The notes under the pieces were generated by a model. That model was given only the letters and a program-made list of their open reading frames with translations. It did not search any database and was not told the DNA's origin. This document shows, piece by piece, positions 57,302 to 64,000 of a stretch of DNA of 64,000 bases (its first letter is position 1; every line of letters begins with the position of its first letter). The position numbers were made by a program, and so were the translations under genes. The stretch is from Hyphomicrobium denitrificans ATCC 51888 (GTDB taxonomy: Bacteria; Pseudomonadota; Alphaproteobacteria; Rhizobiales; Hyphomicrobiaceae). The stretch lies in the NCBI RefSeq assembly GCF_000143145.1, contig NC_014313.1, positions 558,001 to 622,000 on the forward strand, given 5' to 3'.

Positions 57302-57754
57302 ATGCGCATCTCGTGGTCTGCCGCTGCTGTGTTGCCGCTTGCCGCGATGATGGTCGCTGGTTCAGTCGTCGCGAAAGACCGCGCGCCCGGCAAGGGAGAT
57401 CAGCGCGAAGCGGTTATGCTCAACCGTGAGGAGGCACAGGAACTTCTTGCGGGCATGAGGACGTATCTGGAGACCATCCAGGATATCGTCTCGGCTCTCG
57501 CCGACAACAAAACCGCGCGTGTGCCGAAGATTGCGGCGCGTTCGGGCAACAAGATGCTGAGCGGCATCAATCCGATGACCGGTCTCAAAGCGCCAGTCGG
57601 GTTCACGATGATGAGCCTCGATACGCACGACAAGTTCGACAAGCTTGCGGAGAAGGCGGGGCGCGGAGCATCGCGCACCGAGGTGCTGACGGATCTCGCC
57701 GATATTCTCAACAACTGCAGTGGCTGTCACGCGGCCTACAAGCTGGCGCGGTGA
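57302..57754 (+). CDS. Periplasmic c'-like cytochrome
   Basis: 150 residues: signal peptide (about 1-24, ending GSVVAKD) and a helical domain ending in the heme motif CSGCH at 139-143, close to the C-terminus as in cytochrome c' and relatives. Cytochromes c' bind NO and protect against it, which fits the position after norD. The distal residue and exact subfamily cannot be confirmed by eye; a c556/c-type subgroup is possible. Has its own FNR-like box upstream. Confidence 0.75.
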   Translation: MRISWSAAAVLPLAAMMVAGSVVAKDRAPGKGDQREAVMLNREEAQELLAGMRTYLETIQDIVSALADNKTARVPKIAARSGNKMLSGINPMTGLKAPVGFTMMSLDTHDKFDKLAEKAGRGASRTEVLTDLADILNNCSGCHAAYKLAR

Positions 57755-57812
57755 CCGAACGATCCGGTGACGCGAGGCCGGCGCCGATGTGACGCCAGCC
57801 TCCGGGATGCAA

Positions 57813-60176
57813 TCAGAACGTAACAGTGACGCCGGCATTGAATGACCGGCCTTGGCCGGGAACCGGCGAGATCAATCCCACGCGTCCTCCGGCGCTGTAG
57901 TCGGCCCAATCGACGCCGCCGAGCGGTGCGTAGTAGAGCTTGTCGAACAGATTGTTGATGCCGAGATCGAGCCGCACGTTTTCCCACTGGTAGCTCGATC
58001 GCAAATCGACGAGCGCGTATCCAGGCGTCGTCGGTTCGTTGCGCAGCTCGTTGACGTCGGTCTTGGCGTTCACCATCGTCACCTGGACGGCGTTCGTCCA
58101 ATTGCCGAGCTGATGATTGAGGGTCATCTGCGCGTTGATCGGCATCATGTGGTAGAGCGTGTCGCCGGTGTCGAGGTTCTCGCCGTTCACGTAGCCGATC
58201 AGCCCAGAGAGCCCGAACAAGCCGAACCTCTCGCTGTTCCAGAGATCGACGCTGCCGGAGACGTTGACGCCGTACAATTGTGCGTCGTGGTTTGCAAAGC
58301 GCAGTGTCACGAACTTGGAGGACGGCATCATGCCGCCGCCCATGCCGCCACCACCCATACCTCCACCCATGCCCATTCCGCCCTGCGTCTTGACGTAGTC
58401 GGCGTCGATGTAGTCCTGCGCATAGGTGTAGTAGGGCGTGATCTTGATATCCCACGCGTGGCGCTGATGATCGTGCCAACCTGCGGTCACGCTGAAGGTG
58501 TTGGCGACTTCGGGTTTCAGGTCGAGGTTGCCGACGTAGCCGTTGGCGTCGCCATACCAGCCGATCATGTTGGCCGCCATGTCGCCGGTGCTCCAGGCAT
58601 AGCGCTCATAGAAATTCGGCGAGCGCGTCTTGCGGGCATAGCCGAATTCGTAGGTTTCCATCGCTGTCGGCTGGTAACGCGCCAACGCGGTAACGTCGAA
58701 ATTCGCGTCCGTCTTCTGGTGATTGCGGGCGTTGAAGGCGGCGGCATCGGCGGCGTACATCATGCTGTAGCCTGCGACGTCGCCGGTATCCATCCACACC
58801 ATGTCGTTACGAACGCCAAGCAGCGTGCTCCATGCGCTGTCCCAGCGATGCTCCCACTCGACGAACGTTCCGAGGCGCTGGCGCGTGCCGTTATTGATGT
58901 TGATGAAGTCGTTCGGCCCCATCATCGGCTCCGTGCCGGCGACAGGCGGCCACCAGTCGTTGAGCGTCACACGATGGAACTCGTTGCCGACGCGGAGAAC
59001 GTCTGCCGTCGTCAGAGGAATCTCAGCCTTTATTGAATAGCCGGCATCCGTGCCTTCGGAGTTCATCGGCATCTTGCCGCTTTTGTCGGCGAGCATGTCC
59101 ATGCGGTGGTCGGTCTTTTGATAGAACGCTCGGACGTCGAGATTTCCCCAATCGAAATGCGTCAGATACCGCGCGTTGAAGAGCCAGGCGGTGTTGTCGA
59201 CCATGTCCATGCGCTGGTTGACATAGCCCTGGTAGGGGATGTGGGCGTAGATCCCCTGCATCGTGAAGACATCGGCGCCGTTCTTGATGCCCAGCGTCAC
59301 GGCGTGATTCTGCGCTTCATAGAGGGTCGAGCGAACGATCGGGCCGTCGTCTCCGCGCCAGTAGTCGTTGGCTTTGTTCCAGGCGCCCGAGTACCCCAGG
59401 CTGACGTTCTGCGTCGCGGCTTCGGCGTGCGCGGCGGTGCTGACGCTATCGCCGTTACTCCGGTAGAATGTCGACAGGCTTCCCGACGTTCGCACGCCGT
59501 CGCCAACGTCGGCAAAGCGCGGAGGCACGGATTCGACGACGATCGTTCCGCCGAGGCTGTCGCCGCCTTTGCTGACGGGCGTCACGCCCGCGATGACGTC
59601 GGCGACCGCGACCTGCGACGGGTCGATGTACGACAGCGGCGGGTTCATGTGGTTGGTGCAGGCCGATGTCACGGCCATGCCGTTGATCAAAATCTTGACG
59701 CGGTCGTCATTCAGTCCGTTGATCGAGGGCAGGCCCGAAATGCCGCCCGACTGGAAGATACTGACGCCCGGAGCTTTCGTCAGAAGCTGCGCGGTGTCGC
59801 TCGTCCCGGGAAGCTGAGACTGAATGGCCTTGCCGGAAATGCGAGTCGTGCTGAGCGGCACCGCGAGGCCGCGTGTGCCGGTGCCTGTGTCAAATTCCGA
59901 GGCTGCGTGCGACTGCTCGTGCGATGCGTGCTGCGGTTCGTTCGGCACTGACGGCGTTGGCGCCGGGTTCTGGCTCGCGACCGATTTGGCTTTGGGTTTC
60001 TTCGCCTTCGACACGTTGTGCTGGCGATGCTGATGCGCCTGCTGCTGAACAACGACGTCCGGCAACTCGGCACTGACTGCGGTTTCCTGAGCGAGTGCGC
60101 GTGCACTCAAGGCATATGGCGTGATCGCCATCACAGCGGTTGCACACAGCAACCGGGCTTTCAAATCGATGGACAT
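57813..60176 (-). CDS. TonB-dependent copper receptor (OprC/NosA-like)
   Basis: 787 residues from the ATG at 60174-60176. Signal peptide (about 1-29), then a His/Gln-rich TonB-box region (QQQAHQHRQHN), a plug with LPSINGLNDDRVKILINGMAV followed by CTNHMNPP, and a barrel ending in TVTF. SACTNHMNPPLSYIDPSQV with Cys and Met residues is characteristic of OprC/NosA copper receptors. An extracellular-type loop is a Gly/Met repeat (GGMGMGGGMGGGGMGGGMM). It likely imports copper for NirK and other cuproenzymes. Confidence 0.88.
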   Translation of the reverse strand: MSIDLKARLLCATAVMAITPYALSARALAQETAVSAELPDVVVQQQAHQHRQHNVSKAKKPKAKSVASQNPAPTPSVPNEPQHASHEQSHAASEFDTGTGTRGLAVPLSTTRISGKAIQSQLPGTSDTAQLLTKAPGVSIFQSGGISGLPSINGLNDDRVKILINGMAVTSACTNHMNPPLSYIDPSQVAVADVIAGVTPVSKGGDSLGGTIVVESVPPRFADVGDGVRTSGSLSTFYRSNGDSVSTAAHAEAATQNVSLGYSGAWNKANDYWRGDDGPIVRSTLYEAQNHAVTLGIKNGADVFTMQGIYAHIPYQGYVNQRMDMVDNTAWLFNARYLTHFDWGNLDVRAFYQKTDHRMDMLADKSGKMPMNSEGTDAGYSIKAEIPLTTADVLRVGNEFHRVTLNDWWPPVAGTEPMMGPNDFININNGTRQRLGTFVEWEHRWDSAWSTLLGVRNDMVWMDTGDVAGYSMMYAADAAAFNARNHQKTDANFDVTALARYQPTAMETYEFGYARKTRSPNFYERYAWSTGDMAANMIGWYGDANGYVGNLDLKPEVANTFSVTAGWHDHQRHAWDIKITPYYTYAQDYIDADYVKTQGGMGMGGGMGGGGMGGGMMPSSKFVTLRFANHDAQLYGVNVSGSVDLWNSERFGLFGLSGLIGYVNGENLDTGDTLYHMMPINAQMTLNHQLGNWTNAVQVTMVNAKTDVNELRNEPTTPGYALVDLRSSYQWENVRLDLGINNLFDKLYYAPLGGVDWADYSAGGRVGLISPVPGQGRSFNAGVTVTF

Positions 60177-60276
60177 GGTACGATTCCCCCGTCGACGAGG
60201 CATGCGTAAGCGCAGCCAATCGCCGGTATTCAGATTTCGCTGGTTTATGGTGGAAGTGATCGCGAGATGGCTGCGA

Positions 60277-60690
60277 TCAGAGCGCGTTCAGCGAAGGGGG
60301 ACCACGGTTGCGCGTATCGATCGTGAAATCGATGGCGAGAAGCGCGATCGTTGCGGCGCGGATGGTCTGGCCGATATCCTTGGTCGGGCGGACGATCGGA
60401 GGCGTCGCGGTGATCGCGAGATGAAACGCTGCCAAGCCTTTACAGAACGGACAATCGGTCGAGTCCTGACCGCTCGAGTTCTGCTCGGGCGCGGAATGCG
60501 TGGAAGCGGAATGGTGTGATTTGCCGGTATGGCAAATGAGATCGGCGAGATTACCGATATCGATAGCGCGGAGGGTTTGCCGCAGCTCGGAGACAAAGTG
60601 ATTAGGGACGAGCGCGATATAGAAAAGCACGCCCAGCAGCGCGATCGCTGCTGAGAACGTTGAGCGCCTTTTCCCCCCTGTGCGCGTCAC
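60277..60690 (-). CDS. DUF2946 family protein
   Basis: 137 residues, start GTG at 60688-60690. One N-terminal membrane segment (TFSAAIALLGVLFYIALVP), a His-rich stretch (CHTGKSHHSASTHSAPEQN) and a CPFC motif, followed by a second hydrophobic segment. DUF2946 proteins usually sit next to TonB copper receptors, as here, and probably bind copper in the periplasm. Same direction as the receptor gene. No feature was seen in 60691-60928 upstream. Confidence 0.75.
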   Translation of the reverse strand: MTRTGGKRRSTFSAAIALLGVLFYIALVPNHFVSELRQTLRAIDIGNLADLICHTGKSHHSASTHSAPEQNSSGQDSTDCPFCKGLAAFHLAITATPPIVRPTKDIGQTIRAATIALLAIDFTIDTRNRGPPSLNAL

Positions 60691-60928
60691 GTCTACCCCT
60701 GTGTTCGTCTCCGCGACGAAACCTTTGTCGTCGTTGCCGGGTCCCGTGTTCCGGCAGCGCGTTACTCGACTTCTATGCGTCGGCGCGTGCTCGGACCTTG
60801 TTGAAGGTCAATCTGCACGCGTGACGGTTCGATGCAGGCGTGCGTGATGCTCGCATGCCGGCTGCGCGGAAATGCTAACTTCGGTTTTGCGGAAAATCAA
60901 TGGCTTCTGAAGCTATCTCAGAATGACT

Positions 60929-62002
60929 CTAATGTGGAGTTGGGCCTGTGGATACTGGGCTTGCGCTTGGCCAGACATAGCCGCCGCCGATGACGATCTG
61001 GTGTGATGTCAGACTCGTTTGCAGCGTTCCTTCTGGCGGCGTCGTGCCGGTGCGCCAGCGTGTGAATTGCCGCCAAAGATCGCCGGGCATTTCGGTCAAG
61101 CCAGAGAACGGTTCGATGAACCAGCGCGGCAGCCAATCGGATTTCAAATCTTTCAGCGACCATGATTTGCCACCGGTCAGCGCGGCTTCGAGCGCCGACC
61201 AGACGAATTTGTATTCGACGTAATAGGAGCCGCGTCCGATGCGTAATTCGAGCCCGGCGAGAAATTGAATTGCGGGGCCTGCATACTGATACTCATTTGT
61301 TCGTTTCGCGGGAGGCTCACCGGCAAACCATGCCTCGACGTGCGGCACGGCGGCGCCAAGTCCGATGCCAACGTAGGGGCGCAGCTTGGCCGTGACCGGC
61401 GCGAGGCGCACGAGACCCGACGCATAGAGAACGTTGTGGCCGTGCGTGAACTCAAGACGATCGAACAGATCCGTCAAATGCAGCGGCGAAGGAGCGGGCG
61501 CGCCTTTGAGTGTGCCGGTCGTCTCTACGTCCTCGACAACGCCATTCTTGATCTTGCGTCCATGCGCACCTTTGCCGAGGCGGGCGATGGCTTTGCTGTG
61601 CATGAAGTCGATCATGGTTCCAAACGAACCGGCCCAGCGGATGACGCGGGCTCCGCCATCGATCGGGAAGTAGAAGGTGTCGCCGTCCCAGCTCATGTTC
61701 TTGAGCGTGAGATCCGTGCCGTTCGGCCTTTGAATATGCACGTCGCTCTGATGATAGTATGGCGCGCTGAGATATCCGCTTGCGACAGTTTCCCTGGAGT
61801 TGAACCACGATGAGGCGGTGGCTGGTACGGCAGCGTTCCCGGCGGAGTCATTGTCGCGATCGCCCGTGAACGATGATGAAAGCATGATCGCGCTGAGCAT
61901 GATGATGGCGCCTGCGGCCGCCATCCTGTCGATCATCGTCGAAAGGTTCTGCGGCGGGGTGAGATCGGAAATCGCGTTCCTGGCCGTCAACGACGCTGTC
62001 AT
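60929..62002 (-). CDS. Outer-membrane barrel, lipid A oxidase (LpxQ)-like
   Basis: 357 residues with a hydrophobic signal/anchor near 23-45. The C-terminal ~280 residues look like an eight-stranded barrel: SYYVEYKFVW, a TFYFPIDGGARVIRW segment, IDFMHSKAIARL, LEFTHGHNVLYASG, LRPYVGIGLGAAVPHVEAWF and EYQYAGPAIQFLAG. These fit my memory of the family annotated as lipid A oxidase in rhizobia (forming 2-aminogluconate), an outer-membrane enzyme. Together with the acpXL cluster this suggests modified lipid A. The activity is not proven by sequence alone. Confidence 0.55.
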   Translation of the reverse strand: MTASLTARNAISDLTPPQNLSTMIDRMAAAGAIIMLSAIMLSSSFTGDRDNDSAGNAAVPATASSWFNSRETVASGYLSAPYYHQSDVHIQRPNGTDLTLKNMSWDGDTFYFPIDGGARVIRWAGSFGTMIDFMHSKAIARLGKGAHGRKIKNGVVEDVETTGTLKGAPAPSPLHLTDLFDRLEFTHGHNVLYASGLVRLAPVTAKLRPYVGIGLGAAVPHVEAWFAGEPPAKRTNEYQYAGPAIQFLAGLELRIGRGSYYVEYKFVWSALEAALTGGKSWSLKDLKSDWLPRWFIEPFSGLTEMPGDLWRQFTRWRTGTTPPEGTLQTSLTSHQIVIGGGYVWPSASPVSTGPTPH

Positions 62003-62293
62003 GCTTGCCCGTCTCTGAAATGAGTTCCTCAACCGGCGTCGGATCGCACAGTGCGCAGTTCCGGCCCCTCGCAGGCGCCGACGTAAATCCGGAGTTCGGC
62101 GCTGCGTCAACCTGTTTGCATGCGCTGATGCGTTCCGGCGCAGTTGATATCGGATAATCAGAATCGATTGGAAACGGGGTAGATTTGTAGGCGCGCGATC
62201 ACCCGCGCTTTGACGTGGGCCGATCGCGGCGATTTTGCCGCGCGTCGCGAGTGTGCGTGAAGTCGCTCAGCAGTCTCCACACACGAGGAACCT

Positions 62294-62476
62294 ATGACCG
62301 ATCAAGAGCGTGCTCAGATCATCGTGCGGGACGTTTTCCTCCACGATCTAAAGGGAGAAATCGGGACGCTGGCACGGCTTGGCGTGCCGCTGGCCGATCG
62401 TCAGGACATGATCCAGCGCTTGGCGCAAGCATTCGGGCGTGTGCGCGAAGAGGAACGCTCCAAGGCCGCGGCTTAG
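62294..62476 (+). CDS. Small hypothetical protein before nnrS
   Basis: 60 residues with AGGAACC before the ATG and 16 bases to nnrS. The sequence is amphipathic and helical (RAQIIVRDVFLHDLKGEIG, RQDMIQRLAQAF), with no Cys or membrane segment. Unknown function. The tight spacing suggests co-expression with nnrS. Confidence 0.6.
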   Translation: MTDQERAQIIVRDVFLHDLKGEIGTLARLGVPLADRQDMIQRLAQAFGRVREEERSKAAA

Positions 62477-62492
62477 CGTTTCCGCATAAGGC

Positions 62493-63692
62493 ATGAGGTA
62501 TCGCGTGCGCCCGGTGCGCTTCTTGTGCGCCGAGGCGTATGCCGTGCCGCCGTTTCGCATTTTCTTTGTTTTCGCTGCCCTCGATGCGGTTGCAGTGATT
62601 GCGCCGTGGTTCCCGAAGCTTCTGGGTTATGCGGAAAGCGACGTTGCCGGCGTGCCGCTGGCGGTCTGGCATCGGGACGAGCTTCTTCTTGGAATGATGC
62701 CGGCGGTTCTCGCCGGTTTTGTGCTGACGGCGTTGCCGCGCTGGACGCGACGTGCGCCGGAGAGCGCGAGGGTAGTGATAGCGCTCGCAGGTCTTTGGCT
62801 TGCGGGGCGCGTCGCGCACGTCGTGGCAGCGGAAACCGTTCATGGAAGCGCGCTGGCTCCTGCTAGCGCTTTTTTGTTCATAGCCGCATTGAGCCTCATC
62901 GCTGCACGGCAAGTCATCGCGGGCCGCGCATGGCGCGAGATCAAGGTCGTGCTGCTTCTTGCTGCGTTCGCCGCAGCGACAGGATTTCAATCGCTGTATC
63001 CGGCGGCTGCGGAGAGCGAAATAGCGATGCGTCTCGGGCTGGCGAGTGTGCTCGCTCTCGTCGTTGTGTTGGGCGGACGCATCGTGCCGGCGCTCACCGC
63101 CGCGTGGTTAGAGACGAGAGGACAAGCAGCTGCACAGGTTCGCGGCAATTGGTTCGAACCGCCCGCCGCCGTTGCGGTAATATGTGCGCTTCTGAGCTGG
63201 GCGGTCGCGCCTGAGGCCGAGATCAGCGCGCTGGCTTCTGGGCTTGCTTGCTTTGCTCAAGCGGGACGCTTGGCTCGCTGGCAGGGATGGCGGGCTGTGC
63301 GTTCGGCGCCGATACTTGCTTTGCACGTTGGCTATGGCTGGATACCTGCCGGCTTCGGACTTCACGCTGCGGCCGTCTTTTGGCCGTCCGCCGTGAGCCA
63401 AGCCGCTGCGGTTCATGCCTGGGGTATCGGAGCGATCGGGTTGATGAGCATCGCCGTCATGGCCAGCATGATCCGGCGTCACGCGCGTACCCCTTTCGCG
63501 GTCTCAGTTTCTCTGTTGCTATCTCTCGCCTGCGCGGCTCTCGCGGCTCCGGCGCGCATCGTTGCGGAGGCGACGGTAGATTCAAGACACGCGTGGCTGC
63601 TTGTTTCCGCATGCAGCTGGATTGCGGCTTTCGCGCTCTTTCTTTTCGCCTTCCGGAAGCTGCTGCTTAGACCGTCCGGTATCTCCAAATAA
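62493..63692 (+). CDS. nnrS: NnrS family membrane protein
   Basis: 399 residues, about 12 helices. Family marks: PPFRIFFVFAALDAVAVI at the N-terminus, WHRDELLLGMMPAVLAGF, LGGRIVPALTAAWLE and LHVGYGWIPAGFGLHAAAV. Conserved His residues support heme/copper binding. Convergent with nirK over a shared hairpin, typical of denitrification clusters. A second copy is at 22140; the two differ in sequence, with the NxxH-type start of the other (RDWHVHEM) changed here to WHRDELLL. Confidence 0.9.
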   Translation: MRYRVRPVRFLCAEAYAVPPFRIFFVFAALDAVAVIAPWFPKLLGYAESDVAGVPLAVWHRDELLLGMMPAVLAGFVLTALPRWTRRAPESARVVIALAGLWLAGRVAHVVAAETVHGSALAPASAFLFIAALSLIAARQVIAGRAWREIKVVLLLAAFAAATGFQSLYPAAAESEIAMRLGLASVLALVVVLGGRIVPALTAAWLETRGQAAAQVRGNWFEPPAAVAVICALLSWAVAPEAEISALASGLACFAQAGRLARWQGWRAVRSAPILALHVGYGWIPAGFGLHAAAVFWPSAVSQAAAVHAWGIGAIGLMSIAVMASMIRRHARTPFAVSVSLLLSLACAALAAPARIVAEATVDSRHAWLLVSACSWIAAFALFLFAFRKLLLRPSGISK

Positions 63693-63694
63693 AT

Positions 63695-63727
63695 ACGGAG
63701 GCCTCAGGTCAACGCTGAGGCCTCCGT
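63695..63727. terminator. Bidirectional terminator between nnrS and nirK
   Basis: A perfect 13-bp stem (63695-63707 with 63715-63727) around a 7-base loop. On the minus strand it is followed by ATTTATTTGG. It serves the converging nnrS and nirK genes. Confidence 0.75.
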
Positions 63728-63750
63728 TACGCTTTGGACTCTACGCGACG

Positions 63751-64000
63751 CTACTGCTTCGCAGGTCCCTCATGCATGATCGAGTCGTTCTTCGGACCGT
63801 CGACGTTCAGGAAGCCGACGAGGCCATGCTCCAGGCGAGAGAGAGCATGATCGACCAGAATGTATTGCCCGGCACGATCGATCTTGAAGTCGACGATCGT
63901 GGCGCCACCCGGAGGAACCGAAACCGTCTGCACGCCGATCAGCGGGGGCGAAACAACGCTTCCGAGTGAATAGACATGATCGAAGATTTCACCGATGACG
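63751..64000 (-). CDS. nirK: Copper nitrite reductase, C-terminal fragment
   Basis: Reduces nitrite to NO in the periplasm. The frame is open to the window edge, so only the last ~82 residues are seen. They read like the end of the second cupredoxin domain: GEIFDHVYSLGSV, PPGGATIVDFKI, AGQYILVDHALSRLEHGLV and GFLNVDGP. The His in ILVDHAL corresponds to the type 2 copper ligand near the C-terminus of NirK. The rest of the gene lies beyond 64000. Confidence 0.88.
   Translation of the reverse strand, partial: VIGEIFDHVYSLGSVVSPPLIGVQTVSVPPGGATIVDFKIDRAGQYILVDHALSRLEHGLVGFLNVDGPKNDSIMHEGPAKQ

Noticed and set aside
58350..58390. Gly/Met repeat as a sequencing or assembly artefact
   Set aside because: The repeat keeps the reading frame, uses varied codons and lies in an otherwise intact receptor.

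Overview
The window looks like the chromosome of a methylotrophic, denitrifying alphaproteobacterium of the Hyphomicrobium type. Three things point there: a trimethylamine dehydrogenase with its electron-transfer flavoprotein (ETF), PQQ biosynthesis genes, and a long denitrification region (norCBQD, norEF, nnrS twice, the end of nirK, anaerobic hemN, O2-independent ubiquinone genes). A rhizobial-type acpXL very-long-chain fatty acid cluster supports a Hyphomicrobiales host. No rRNA, tRNA, CRISPR array, insertion sequence or phage gene was seen. Genes are densely packed and operonic.

Layout. 1-2270: end of a DUF937 protein and gdhA. 2844-15072: C1-amine locus, with an orphan substrate-binding protein, a FadR-type GntR regulator, trimethylamine dehydrogenase, a membrane Fe-S/CCG oxidoreductase fused to ETF beta, ETF alpha, an APC permease and a GcvT-like folate protein. 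The likely flow is amine uptake, demethylation, electrons through ETF to the membrane quinone pool, and the one-carbon unit to tetrahydrofolate. 15515-19428: heme uptake (TonB receptor, IsdG-type heme monooxygenase, TonB). 19740-22000: CorA-like transporter and a small secreted protein.

28080-22140 (minus strand): pqqA-pqqD-pqqE followed by a urate-oxidase-N-like membrane protein, altered SerC-like and DHODH-like enzymes, an FmdE-like protein and NnrS, arranged like one operon. 35202-28320 (minus): acpXL, fabZ, fabF2, fabF1, adh, then a second fabF2/fabF1 pair. Divergent from it at 35411-39084: a MaoC-SDR fusion, an FkbH-like protein and a second acyl carrier protein. A perfect FNR/FixK-like palindrome lies in the divergent promoter.

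39101-46426: ubiX/ubiD divergent from ubiT-ubiU-ubiV, a cytochrome P450 with an altered I-helix, a Dnr/NnrR-type regulator and a DUF2478 protein. 46460-49508: a small hypothetical and a P19/cupredoxin/polyferredoxin iron system (FtrA, FtrB, FtrD without FtrC). 49660-57754: hemN, two tiny membrane ORFs, norF, norE, norCBQD and a c'-like cytochrome. 57813-62002: OprC/NosA-like copper receptor, DUF2946 protein and a lipid A oxidase-like barrel. 62294-64000: a small protein, a second NnrS and the 3' end of nirK.

TTG-N8-CAA boxes about 60-75 bases from the starts of ubiD/ubiT, hemN, norE and the acyl operon (about 110 bases for norC), plus a one-mismatch version before the cytochrome, suggest one FNR/Dnr-type anaerobic or NO-responsive regulon. 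The most unusual features are the Fe-S oxidoreductase-ETF beta fusion, the duplicated VLCFA synthase pair with its divergent FkbH operon, the P450 in the anaerobic quinone operon, and the pqqADE operon with altered metabolic enzymes.
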